NCBI GenBank assembly: GCA_022316685.1
Contig: JAKJHU010000181.1
Coordinates: 248,001 to 312,000, forward strand
From: Progne subis subis
Lineage: Eukaryota > Chordata > Aves > Passeriformes > Hirundinidae
DNA length: 64,000 bases
Direction: 5' to 3'
The first letter of the stretch is position 1. Each line of letters begins with the position of its first letter. Made by a program: the position numbers and the translations under genes. Under the pieces are notes generated by a model. It was not told the DNA's origin and did no database searches. It saw only the letters and a list, made by a program, of their open reading frames with translations. Positions 53,702 to 64,000 of the stretch are shown here, one piece after another.

Positions 53702-55317
53702 CTGCAGAGGGACAGATCCCCCCGAAATGAAAAGCACACCAGGCTGGGGTGTCTGCTCCCAAACCCTCTTCAGCTCACACTCCTTATCCTCCCATGATTT
53801 TTGCAGTACTCATCATTACCCACTTGTGCTGCCGAGTCTCCCCAGACACCACGTTTGGAACTGGTTTTGGAGCTGGTTTCCTGTTGAATGGAAATATCAA
53901 TGCCATCTCCTGTTAGTCAGCCTGTGGTGCCACGTCCAGCTCCTTCCAGGTCCCTGAACCCGTGCTCATGCCTTGGGCCATGAGTTCCCCTGCCCTACAG
54001 AGAGCACCTTGCCGTGGCTGATGAGCCTCTCATCTGTTTTAGCTAATTGGCTTCGCCTCCTGCCCGTGCCCCGCCAGCCTCACCCCCGCCTGGACGCACC
54101 CAGGTCCCGGCCGCGCCGCCTGTGCCAAGCCTGGCACGATGTGGGAGCAGCGAGGAGAGCAGAATCCCCGGGACAGAGCCCTCGGGCTGTGGAGCCAAGG
54201 GGAGCTGTCTCCAGGAGAGGCACGCTTCCCTTTCACCTCACTGGCAGCTGTCAGAGCGGATAGAGCACGAGCATCTCCCGGTGCAGGAGGCGCAGGGACG
54301 CTCCTCACGCCTGAGGGAGGTTTTAGCCAGTGGGGAAGGTTTGTTTCCTTTGATTCCTTGTTAAAAACAGGAGAAAACTTCTCAGTACTCTTCAGCAGAG
54401 ACACTGGGCAGCTGTGTGCACCCCTGGCCCTGCCCTCAGCCCTGCTGGGCTGCTCCTGTCACCTTACACGGGTGGCACTTTGCCCAATTCTGTCAATTTT
54501 TGGCACAATTCCCCAGAGCACTGCTTGTCTTCCCCAGCTTCAGGGGCCGCTTACTTACATTTTTACTACTTCATTAAGATTTAAACTCTGCTCCAACACT
54601 TGTCCAGCTGCAAACCTCCCTCCTCCTGTCCGAATGTGTGACCCCAGCCCTTCCTGGTGCCAGGACCCTGAACCAGGATCCTCCTCAGAGCACAGGAGCA
54701 CTGTGGCTCTTCCTAGCCTGATGTCAAGTTTGACTTTTGTTTCCAGGGTGATCCTCGGGGTGCTGGAGCCTGGTTTCTACACTCAGTGTCTGCTTTGTGT
54801 CCCCGTAATTCAGTGGTGGTATTGATGACCTGTGATCAAAGGCACCCTGAGAGCCTTGTGTGGAAGCAGCTTTTAGAATTGCCATGCTGGGGTGTGTGCT
54901 CACCCTGCTCTGGCCAGGAATGGGACACAGAAAATCTTACAAACCAGAAACATTATTTTAAAGAGTAAGGCCTCAGTGGGGGATTGCAGAGGCTCAGTTT
55001 CCCGGCAGCACAAATCCCCGTTTGACTCGAGCCACAATGACCCTTCTCTGTCTCCCTTGGGAGCAGCATTCCCACTGTAAGTGTTACCAGGGCTGTGCAC
55101 ACGTGTGGGACAGAACAAAGCCCTGCATTATCACAGATAACGCCGCTGAGGCAGCTCCAGCCAGGCTGTGTGACACACCAGGAGGGCGGCGGCTGCGAGG
55201 TCGCAGCTCCTGGAGATGTGACGGTCACTCAAGCACAAAGATGAAGCTGGGACATCACTGGGTCGGGGAGCTGGGATGTCTGGAGGCATTCAGCACGTTT
55301 TACATGATGCAGGGAGA

Positions 55318-55480
55318 GCACACAACTCCACAGAACAGCGTGGGTTGGAAGGGACCTTCCAAATCATCCGGTTCCAACCACGGGCAGGGACAATTTCCAC
55401 AGCACCAGGTGGCTCCAAGGCCTGTCCAAGCTGGCCTTGAACACTTCCAGGGATGGGGCAGCCACGACTCCACTGTTTTC
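55318..55480 (-). mobile_element. CR1 LINE 3' fragment, antisense
   Basis: GTGGGTTGGAAGGGACCTTC, ACAGCACCAGGTGGCTCCAA and CACTTCCAGGGATGGGGCAG mark a reverse-oriented CR1 tail. Confidence 0.85.
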
Positions 55481-56667
55481 ACATGTGTAATTGTATATTT
55501 AGGTGCCTTCCAGATGAAGACAAGGTGGGTGGTGCTGAAGATCATTGTCCCCTTGCCTGTGGTCCCGGTTACATCTCATCCTGAGAGGAGGGTGGGCTTC
55601 CAGCATCACCATTCCCTTCATCCCTGATCCTTCACTGTGCTGTCCAAAGGCTTCACCAGGTCCTTTTCCATCCAGGCGCTGCTGGCACAAGGATTCTGCA
55701 GGGCAGGGTGGTGGACATTCAGCAAGTGAGGGGAAGAAGGGAATCCACATCCCGTAACTGCCAGAGAAGTGGCAAAGGAGGCACCACCACAGGCCCTCAG
55801 GGAAGTCCTCACTGACAGAAAAATAGAAGTGATACATAAGTTAGAAGAGTTTCGAGATTGGGATTTTTTGGGTGAATTCCTTAAGGGGGGAGGTGGACAC
55901 AAAGCACATCGCCGTGGTAGAAATATTTTTGGAAAAAGAGCGGGTCATAGATGTTCTCTAAATTCCCTGGGAGGAAAAGAAAAGCCTGACAGGTTCATTT
56001 GGGCAGTGACAAGGCATCGAGCAGCTGGCCAAGCTGCAGTTAAACACACAAAGTCAGAAACAAGCTCTCAATTAAATGGAAAAGTGAAATTAGTCATGCC
56101 CCTGGGAGTCACTGCAGTGCAGGAAGCTGAAATGGAAAAGTAAAAGAACCGAGGGCTATGAAATCGTCAATGATATCCACGGAAGGAGCATTTAAGTAAC
56201 AGGGTTAATTATAAAGACGACAAAGTTTCATTGTCAGGGAAGGCTAAACAGTCTGCCTATTCTTACTGTCCTTTTTGGGAGAGATACAGAATCCCCTCAA
56301 AGGCCCAGCCAGGCAGCCGCCACGCCTTTCCTCCCCAAACACAGGAGATCAGCCTCCCCCCATGTTCTGCAGAGGAGCTCTGCTCTCGTTACACTCCATG
56401 GATAAACACTTCCACAGGCAGGACCCAGGGGGTTGCAGGGAGGGGAGAGAGCCCCAGGCAGAGGAGCTGGAGGTGTGAGAGTCTTCATCCTGCTCCAGAA
56501 AAACTCAGCCGTGCCCCTTGGAGATGGAAGAGCAGCAGGCAGCAGCCAGAAGTGAAACCTGCACCAAGCCCAAAGCCAAGGCAGGGAAGGTTTGGCCACC
56601 TGCATTAAACACCCACAAACCCCATTCCAGCGCTCACCATCCCCTGCCTGTGGCCACACAGGAGCTG

Positions 56668-56755
56668 GAGGCAAGCCCCAGTGCCCCCAGTGAGGATTCC
56701 AGCAGGCACCAGTGCCCCCAGGGAGGATTCCAGCAAGCCCCCGTGCTCCCAGGCT
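56668..56755. repeat. 31-bp tandem repeat
   Basis: About three copies of a unit containing CAGTGCCCCCAGGGAGGATTC followed by CAGCA, upstream of ARHGAP26. Confidence 0.8.
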
Positions 56756-56984
56756 GGGTGACCAGCACAGCTGCCCCAGCCAGCAGCTCTGCAATGCTCC
56801 CCCAAAAGCTGGGGGTGGCCAGAGCAGCAGCATTTATAGCCCACTCCATGCTGGATCCCATCAGTGCTGACACCCTGCAACTGCTCCCTGTGCCAGCAGC
56901 ACCTGTGGGGAGGGAGCCCTTCCCTGAGAGCACCTGGAAGCCCAGAGACACAAAAGGGATCCAGGAACATCTCACTGCAACCAC

Positions 56985-57115
56985 CACCATGGCAGGCACA
57001 CCTCCCACTGTCCCAGGCTGCTCCCAGCCCCAGTGTCCAGCCTGGCCTTGGGCACTGCCAGGGATCCAGGGGCACCCTGTGCCAGGGCCTCAGCACCTGC
57101 ATCATAAAAGATTTC
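56985..57115 (-). mobile_element. CR1 LINE internal 3' fragment, antisense
   Basis: CCTCCCACTGTCCCAGGCTG, GTCCAGCCTGGCCTTGGGCA and CCCTGTGCCAGGGCCTCAGC; the extreme 3' tail is missing. Confidence 0.8.
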
Positions 57116-58169
57116 CAGGACAGCCCATCCCTAAGGATTCCTGTGCCTGAGGAGGCAGGATCCATGCCAGGCAGGTGGGGGCTGCTTCTCCCGGGCCCCT
57201 CTGGAGGGGCGTGAAGCCGTGTGAAACCTCCGAGCCCTTCAGCGGGGTAATGTTATCACAAGACAATCCCGAGGAGGGGAATGTTTTCCCAAAATTTGTA
57301 TAACCACTGGAAAAATGTCACAAACCACTGTGAAATTGAGCTGAAGCTGTATTTCCAGGAATTAGAACCAGAAGTTCCCAAACCAAACTCTAGTTTCCTT
57401 TTTGGAGGGGCTCCAGAGATGTCTGCTGTGCATTAGCCGTGGTCCGACCCGCCGAGGGATGTGAGCGCTGCCTCTCCCTGTGTAAATAGCAATTTCCTCC
57501 TGGTGCTGCTCAGCTCCCAGCCCTCTGTGTTCCCTCTTTTTCTGTCTCTGCTCCTGGAATCTGAGGAGATTTTCCTCTCCCCAGCGCTCAGGGACCAGCC
57601 CTGCACTCGGGCCGCTTTAAAGCAACCCCCTGCCGCTGGCTTCAGCGCAAATCGTTTTAATTCTCATAATTAGGCAAGGCCACTGCCTTTCCTGCATAAA
57701 AATATCTTCAAACAGCCTCTCGAAATTCCTGTGGAAATCCCCACTAGCCGTGCCCGGAAGCCCAGACAAAGGGTTTGTTCCTGGGGCTGGGGTTGGAGGA
57801 GCCGGTGCCCGACCCTGCAGCCCCGGTGTCACCGCACCCGGGCTGTCACCGCACTCTGGGGTGGCCTCTGCCTGTCCTTGGCTCTGCACAGCGCTCGTCC
57901 CCTGCTCTGAGCGGCCAGAGGAGGACGGGGAAGGGTGGCAGAGCAAGGGGGTGACCGTGAGGGACCCCAGTGGCTGGGGAGGGAGGGGAAATCCCTGGAG
58001 GGCTGAGCCAGCCGGCCTGGAGGGGCTGGAAGGGCAGGAACGGAGAGGCTGCAGCCCGGCTGGCTTCCGAGAAAAGGGAAGAAAAACCAGAAAACAGATT
58101 TGCATTTTCTAAGTTAATGATTACAAGAAGAAAAACGAGGAGCTGCCCCGTAGGGAATTGTGCCGGCCT

Positions 58170-58593
58170 GTCCATGTGTCCCAGTGCCATGCTGTCCGTG
58201 TGTCTGCGTGCCAGTCTGTCCATGTGTCCCTGTCGCAGCCTGTCCATGTGTCCCAGTGCCATGCTGTCCGTTTGTCTGTGTGCCAGTCTGTCCATGTGTC
58301 CCTGTCACAGCCTGTCCATGTGTCCCAGTGCCATGCTGTCCGTTTGTCCCTGTCCCTGTGTCTGTGTCTGTGTCTGCATCTATGTCTGTGTCCCGGTGCC
58401 ATGCTGTCCATGTGTCCCTGTGCCAGCCTGTCCGTGTGTCCGTGTGCCAGCCAGTCCATGTGTCCCAGAGCCACGCTGTCCGTGTGTCCCTGTGTCTGTG
58501 TCTGTGTCGGTGTCCCAGTGCCATGCTGTCCGTGTGTCCCTGTTTCTGTGTCTGTGTGCCACTCTGTCCGTGTGTCCCAGTGCCATGCTGTCC
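58170..58593. repeat. 24-bp / 72-bp minisatellite cut by the gap
   Basis: Units of about 24 bp (TGTCCCAGTGCCATGCTGTCC type) arranged as 72-bp triplets: CCAGTGCC recurs at 58181, 58253 and 58325. Copies degrade towards the gap, and the array probably continues into it. Confidence 0.95.
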
Positions 58594-58693
58594 NNNNNNN
58601 NNNNNNNNNNNNNNNNNNNNNNNNNNNNNNNNNNNNNNNNNNNNNNNNNNNNNNNNNNNNNNNNNNNNNNNNNNNNNNNNNNNNNNNNNNNNN
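58594..58693. other. Assembly gap of 100 N
   Basis: Exactly 100 undetermined bases, the conventional length for a gap of unknown size. It lies where a tandem repeat meets a CpG island, both of which commonly break assemblies. Open frames that cross it are artefacts. Confidence 0.99.
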
Positions 58694-59160
58694 GGGACAC
58701 CCCGGGCGGGGCAGGGACCCCGTCCCCGCTGCCCGGGGTGGGTGGGTTAGGGTGCTCATCGCCTTCCCGCAGGGCACCGGGACACCCAGCGCCGCAGGAA
58801 GGTTCTGGGCCGCGAGGAAGGGAGAGGCCGATGCTGCTCCGGCTTCTGGGGGGTTTTGTCCGCTCCTGCTGCGCGGGGGGCTCAGCCCCAGCCCCCGCCC
58901 GCTGCGCTGCCCGAGTGCGGGCAGGTGCCCGGCCCCGCTGCGGGGATGGATGCGATCGGCCTCCCCCTTCCCCCCCCCGCATCCTCCCGCCGCTCCCCCG
59001 CCCCGAGGCAGCTCCTCCTCATCCTCCTCATCCCCGCTGGCTCTGTTCCGTCCCGGTTCCCCCGCGCACTCGGGAGCCGCAGCCGGGAGCGCCGCGCAGC
59101 CGCCGGTAGGTGCGGGGGGGCGGCGGGAGCCGCAGCGGGGCCGGGCAGGAGCGGGGCTGA
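58694..59160 (+). promoter_or_regulatory. Second CpG island, possible first exon of a plus-strand transcript
   Basis: CpG-dense DNA directly after the assembly gap. On the plus strand an ATG at 58946 opens a frame of 53 codons plus one base that runs to a good donor, CCG followed by GTAGGTG at 59106. The peptide has arginines, then a short hydrophobic run (QLLLILLIPAG), loosely signal-peptide-like, then a basic stretch. It could equally be a non-coding first exon or a CpG island without a gene. No family is recognised. Confidence 0.35.
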
Positions 59161-59844
59161 GCCCCACGGGATGCTCCGACCGCCCTCGGAGCCCCGGGGG
59201 ATGCTCATGTGCACCCCACGGCACGGTTCCCCACGGGAGGCTCTGCCATCCCCAAGGGGTGCTCGGGGATGCTGTGAGGATGCCCAGGGGATGTTCAGCC
59301 ACCTCTGGACGCCCTGCGATCCCCTCGGGGTGGTTGCAGATGCTCCGCGGATGCCCAGGGGATGTTCTGTCACCTGCGCGGATCCCTCGGGGTGCTCACG
59401 GGCAGAGGGAGGTTCCGAAGCGCAGGGTGGGGCTGGGATGCGGTGAGGCAGCAGGTCCCTTCCCCAGGGACAGCTCTAGGGTGGCAGCGTGCTGCTCCCC
59501 CCAGCTGGGACAAATCCTCCTAAAAAACCCTTCAGGTGCCCCCAAATCCTGGCAGGGAGGAGTGGCTCAGTGGCTCAGCATCACTCCGAATGACAATCTC
59601 CAAATTACTGCAAATTCACCTGAAGCTCTAGGGTAGAAGCAGAAGCCCAGATTGGAATTTGAATTTAAATATACCAAACCCCAAACATTTTAAATGGCAA
59701 AAAACAATATTTGGACCATTAAAAAAAAAAAAAACCCAAACCAAACAAACTAAAAAAAAACCCCAGACAGAACAACAAACAGAAAGGAAAATTGCTGCAG
59801 TGACACAGCACTATAAATGGTTCATTTTTGATGCAAAATAAATA

Positions 59845-60060
59845 AGTCACAGAACCATAGAATGGTTTGGGGAAGCCACAGCTTCTCTGGGCAATTAAGA
59901 ATGATTAGGGATGCCCCATCCCTGGCAGTGTCCATCCCCAGGTTGGGCAGGGGATGAAGCAGCCTGGGACAGTGGGAGGTGTCCCTGCCATGGCAGGGGT
60001 GCCACTGGATGAGCTTTAAGGCCTCTCCCAACCCAAACCATTCTGTGATGATTCCCTGAT
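59845..60060. mobile_element. Two CR1 tails in inverted arrangement
   Basis: An antisense tail (AACCATAGAATGGTTTGGGG, 59853-59872) is followed by a sense tail (CAGCCTGGGACAGTGGGAGG to ACCCAAACCATTCTGTGATG, ending 60050). The termini form an inverted repeat around a roughly 150-base loop. Confidence 0.8.
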
Positions 60061-60779
60061 TTATGACTGAAATAAAACCACAGGGATTTTCCTGATGGGC
60101 CTGACAGCCAAAGCTCCTCATCACCAGCATGTTCTGAGCTGTGAGCTGCTCCCTCAGCCAAACCAAAGGTGCCAAACGCAAATTTCTGCGGGCTCGAATA
60201 TCCCCGGCTGGGCGTGCAGGTGTGAGCTGAGACTCTGCATGGCCCGGGGCCACACGTCCCCACCGCCCCTTCCCTCGCCAGCACCTGCAGCCCCCCGGCT
60301 CCTTCGGGCCATCTCGGAAGGGTGAAACCCCTGACAGGGCGGCAGCAGGTCCCTGTCCCCTCTGTGTCGGGGGTCCTGGTGCCGAGGGGCTTTGGCTCAG
60401 CTGCTTGGGAGTAAGGGCAAGGAGCCAGAGCCAGCTGCATCAACTGGGAGGAAGATCAAGGTCTGAGCAGTGGGAGGAAGGCCAAAGTCATTCAGGGAGT
60501 TCGGGAGGAAAAGTTCATCCCCTGGGCTGGGGTGGAGCTGGGAAGGAAAGTTTATCCAAAGGGCTCGCAGAGCTCTGGTCAGGCCGGAGCCGAGCTCTGT
60601 CCAGCGCAGCTCCACGGCGCGTGTTCCTGCAGATCCCAGGCACGGAGGAAGCTGGGCTGAGCCGGTGTGCGGGGAGAACAATTGCACATTGTGCTGCCTT
60701 ATCACCGCTGAGCCCTGTCCTGCCTGAGGAACCCATTAAACTTTAGACCCCTCTCTGCACAGACCTTCCCGTGCGCCCG

Positions 60780-61104
60780 CATGTGCCTCTTCAGCCTCCC
60801 ACCCCTTCTCACCCTCTGCTTCTTTGTGCCTCTCCTTTTCCTTTGGCCTCCCACTTTATTTTGGCCTCCTGCCTTGTTCAGCCTCTGCATTTCTTTCCCC
60901 CTCTCACCCTTTCTTGGTCCTCCACCCTTCTGCAGCCTCTATTTTTACTGTCCTTGTTCTTATTTCTTTTTTTTTCTCCTGCACTCCTCAACCTTTACTT
61001 TTTTTCCTCCCCAGCCTTGTGACTCCAGTTCTTTTCCAGCGTCCTTCTCACCTTTAGCCTGCATTTCTCTTCCAGCTTTTCTTACTTATTCCATCTCCTT
61101 CTTT
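60780..61104. repeat. Pyrimidine-rich degenerate tandem tract
   Basis: About 320 bases of strongly C/T-biased plus strand. Words such as TTGGCCTCC, CAGCCTC and CTCACC recur every 25-35 bases, indicating an old tandem origin. The long frames here encode only Leu/Phe/Ser/Pro and are not genes. Confidence 0.8.
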
Positions 61105-61200
61105 TTTTTTTCTTTTTTTTGTTTTTTGTGTTTTTTTTTTTTTTTTTTTTTGTTTTTGTTTTTGTTTTTGTTTTTGTTTTTTTTTTCCCCCCCTTTTTTA
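61105..61200. repeat. T-rich run with TTTTTG units
   Basis: Long T runs interrupted by G, including five TTTTTG units, ending in a C run. It closes the pyrimidine-rich tract that begins near 60780. Confidence 0.95.
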
Positions 61201-62639
61201 CCTTCAAAACACATCAGCGCTTGCACTGGATCTTACAAGCCCTTTTAATAAATGTTCCCTGAGAAAAACAAATGTATATTCCAAGGAGGTAAAGGCTGCC
61301 CTGACCTCTGAGGCTGCCCCTGGGTCCCAGCACTTCTCCCTCCTGGGCACAGCGGGCACTGACTCACAGCTGGGGCATTTTTAGGAATGCTGTGTACAGT
61401 GTCTGTCAGCGCAGAGCTGTCGGGGATTATCGTGGAGGTTGGCTCTGGCTGGGTCTGTCTTTCAAACAGAGACCTCACAATAAAAATCTCTTTGCAGAAG
61501 GATTTGTTGAAAACCAATTCAGCGAGAGACACAATGGCTTTGTCAGGGTCTCTGCTGTGGGTGCAGGAATCCTCCCTCTCCCCCTGTGTTTGAAAGGTGC
61601 CTGACTCAGTGTTCCTATTCCCTCCCTTGTTCCCGACACCAGGATCTGCTGGTTTAAAGCTGTTGGAGAACCAAAGCAGAGGCCAGGGCATGCAGCAGCA
61701 ATCGGTGACTTGCAGGTTTTATATTCCCCAAATCTGTCAGTGTTTAACAGGGCAGGGGGCACTGCCCACCAAGGGATGGGCGCCTGTGCCTCACGCCTGG
61801 GTTCGAGGCAGCTCTGGCCTCCAGCCCTGAGGAGGCAGAGACACTCTGCACCTGGCACCTGCAGTGACAACACTGCCACAGCTCCTGCTTCTCTCTAAAG
61901 CCTTGAATAACAAAAGTGTTTGTTTCCATCTGGAGAAGGTGGCAGAGAAAGGCTGAAACTCTCTCACAGTGCCAGGGTTAATGTTTAGGAATTCCCTTCA
62001 AGAGCAGCTCACACACAGCCAGTGCTAAATAAAGTTCTGTTAACACCAGCACAGCCTCGTTAACCCGCAGCCACGGCCCAGCTTACAGCCTGACCTCTGT
62101 TTTAATTACATAGCAAACCCCATTCTGCTGGGTCTTAACTCAGAAGTGAGCTCAGAGCTCATTTCCCCTTCTGTCTGTGCTTTCCCTACCCCCAAACTCT
62201 CTCCCTTGCCCAGGGAAAGCACCAGACTGAGAGGGCTGCTGGGGAAAGGACCAAGCTGGGATCCCTCAGGCACATTCCCAAAGCCTGGCAGCTGTCCCTG
62301 AGGTCAGACTGTGGGAACCAGGCTGTGCCCAGGTACCACTGACTCATGGCATGGCATCTAAAACCCTTTTGTCCCCCTCAGACTCCTCTTGGGAGTGGTG
62401 TTGTCTGCCCCGAGCCATCCTCCCGAGCGTTTGCCCACTGCCCACAGCAGTCTGGACACTGAGTTCATCCATGACTCACGGCCCACTGGTGCTCACAGGG
62501 TCTGTCCTTGCTCCTGGCTCTTAATTTAGATCTGGGTGTCAGCCTTGATCTCAGATCTTTCCTTTCCCCAGCTCCAGGGTTGGTCAATCTGCCTGTCCCA
62601 CCTGCAGACCAGCCTTGCCCGCTCTCACCTGTGCAGGGA

Positions 62640-62840
62640 CCCTCTTCCTGCACAACCACAGAACCCAAGAGCTGTTTAGTTCAGAAAACCCCTCTCAAAT
62701 CATCCAGTCCAGCCCTTCCCCTTCCCCAGCACCGCCAAGGCCACGGCTGACCCATGTCCCCAAGTGCCACATCCACACGTGTGTCAGAGCCCTCCAAGGT
62801 GCTGCCAGCCTGGCAGTGACCCCTGTGAGGGGCACAGTCA
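62640..62840 (-). mobile_element. CR1 LINE fragment, antisense
   Basis: AAATCATCCAGTCCAGCCCT, CAGCACCGCCAAGGCCACGG and TGTCCCCAAGTGCCACATCC are CR1 tail words in reverse orientation. Confidence 0.8.
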
Positions 62841-63949
62841 CCCACCCTGATGGATGCTGCTCCCACGGGGCATTCCCAGCCCAGGGGGGAGGTGGGCAGC
62901 TCCCCCAGCCTGTGTGCACCTTGGGCACAGCCCCACAGCTGCACTCTGAGATTTTCTGCCCCTGCTCAGGCCATGGATCAAGAGCAGGAGCCTGAGGAGT
63001 GGTTTCTCTTCCCCGCTCTCATCCTCGCTCCGGGGCAGACAGGAGGGGGAGATCTTTACCGTGACAAATCCCGCTCTGTGCATCCCAGGATGAACTCCAG
63101 ATCCCAGCCGTTTGCTCATCCCAGGCACTCTGCACGCCATAAACCCCCAGGAAATGATGCTGATCGGGGAGCTCGGTGCCAGACAACCCATCTGCTGCGT
63201 GCCCCTCTGCCTGGCACACGCCGGGAGATCAGGGAGAGCCTGCATCCCTGTGCCATCCAAACATGGCCTGTCCCACCGTGTCCCCTCCATCACTTCCAAA
63301 CCCCAGAGCTGGCACAGGGCCATTCCTGTATCCCCGAGGCTGCCCTGCTTGCCCCCACTCCCGTTCTGTTTTCCCCAGAGAGGTTCCTTGCTTTTCCCAG
63401 AGAGATCCCTCGTTACTCCTCGGCCGGCTGCGCAGCCCCGCAGGACACGCGGGTGTTGTACACAAAACTACACAACTGTGTGCTTTTTCCACTGGAATTT
63501 CCATCTCCCTTGAGACTTGATTCTCTGTCGAAGGTCAAATCTTGGACATAAAGTACAAGTATTTAACACCCTCCCTTCCCCTTCCTTAGTATTCCCATTG
63601 CTGCAGCGTGTTCACGAAAGCTTCCACTTGATGGGAAGAGTCACTGGCTGCCAGACTCCCTGTGGGGATCTTGGAGCTCACACCTACCCTGGCGTGGATG
63701 TGAACCTCCACACACCTCAGGGGATGCCCACTGCCTCCCTGGGGATCCCAGAGCAGGGCTGAATGTGCAGGGGATGAGGAAGGAAATGGTAAAAACCCAC
63801 TGGAGTCCTGATTGTGTCACCCCTGTCCAGGCAGGGGGCACAGCAACAGGTGATCCTCACACACTGCCTGGTGGTCCCAAAACTTTTGGTTTAGTGTGGT
63901 CCACTTGGGCAATCCAGGGCATCTTCCTGTCTTGATTATCACAAGCATC

Positions 63950-64000
63950 ACAGCAGAGCAGCTGTGGCTGCCCCTGGATCCTGGCAGTGCCCAAGGCCAG
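63950..64000 (+). mobile_element. CR1 LINE fragment cut by the window edge
   Basis: AGAGCAGCTGTGGCTGCCCC followed by GGCAGTGCCCAAGGCCAG, the middle of a CR1 3' end in sense orientation; the rest lies beyond the window. Confidence 0.75.

Larger units (their letters stand above)
50036..58160. other. Region upstream of ARHGAP26, no confident gene
   Basis: Holds AT-rich enhancer-like blocks (50.9-51.13, 53.1-53.25, 56.15-56.23, 57.24-57.33 kb), CR1 fragments (51.6, 52.3, 55.4, 57.0 kb), a 31-bp tandem repeat at 56.67 kb and one weak candidate exon at 53.57-53.70 kb. In mammals the next gene on this side is FGF1; none of its coding sequence is visible here. Confidence 0.7.
59160..64000. other. 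Non-coding tail of the window
   Basis: Holds a degenerate GC-rich repeat (two copies of GGATGCCCAGGGGATGTTC about 70 bases apart near 59.28 and 59.35 kb), a compound CR1 at 59.85-60.06 kb, a pyrimidine tract at 60.78-61.2 kb, and CR1 fragments at 62.64-62.84 kb and at the very end. No exon was recognised. Confidence 0.7.

Noticed and set aside
58121..59636. Frames of up to 490 codons crossing 58.1-59.6 kb
   Set aside because: They pass through 100 undetermined bases and a stop-free tandem repeat, so they are artefacts.
60781..61248. A 155-codon frame of Leu, Phe and Ser resembling a membrane protein
   Set aside because: It is a translation of the pyrimidine-rich tract and poly-T; composition alone explains the hydrophobicity.
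50036..64000. FGF1, the mammalian neighbour of ARHGAP26
   Set aside because: No FGF1-like peptide was found in any frame; if the order is conserved, its coding exons lie past the window.

Overview
This is a stretch of vertebrate nuclear DNA, most likely from a bird. It is GC-rich and CpG-dotted, its introns are short, it is crowded with minisatellites, and about twenty short interspersed fragments look like the 3' ends of CR1 LINEs, the dominant avian retrotransposon. That combination is typical of avian microchromosomes. Nothing bacterial, viral or plasmid-like is present, and almost all long open frames are spurious products of GC-rich or repetitive DNA.

The only gene that can be read with confidence lies on the minus strand: the 5' half of ARHGAP26 (GRAF1, a BAR-PH-RhoGAP-SH3 protein). 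Twelve coding exons were reconstructed by hand from splice sites, reading-frame phase and family similarity, from exon 1 (start codon at 49437, inside a CpG island) to exon 12 (ending at 1671). Together they encode about 381 residues: the whole BAR domain, the whole PH domain and the linker to the RhoGAP domain. The RhoGAP and SH3 exons lie beyond the left end of the window. All splice sites are GT-AG and the phases chain perfectly, except that exon 2 carries one extra base that breaks the frame.

Layout from left to right: 1-1670, part of intron 12; 1671-1707, exon 12; 1.7-17.0 kb, intron 11 with an 18-bp minisatellite (9.35-9.72 kb), a 1.1-kb 50-bp minisatellite (12.43-13.52 kb) and a CTCF-type site; 17.0-32.7 kb, exons 11 to 2 with short introns and several small tandem repeats; 32.7-49.3 kb, the 16.6-kb intron 1 with two CpG clusters, one holding an exact ISRE-type motif; 49.1-50.0 kb, the CpG-island promoter and exon 1; 50-64 kb, upstream DNA with AT-rich islands resembling conserved enhancers, CR1 fragments, a 24/72-bp minisatellite running into a 100-N assembly gap (58594-58693), a second CpG island with a good plus-strand splice donor (58.69-59.16 kb), and a long pyrimidine tract.

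The encoded part of the protein would bind and curve membranes (BAR, PH), placing the off-window RhoGAP domain at membranes where it inactivates RhoA and Cdc42. No undescribed multi-gene system was found. The more unusual items are the exon 2 frame break, the second CpG island, a possible small exon with a CxCxxC motif at 53.6 kb, the ISRE in intron 1, and the minisatellites that mimic long ORFs on both strands.
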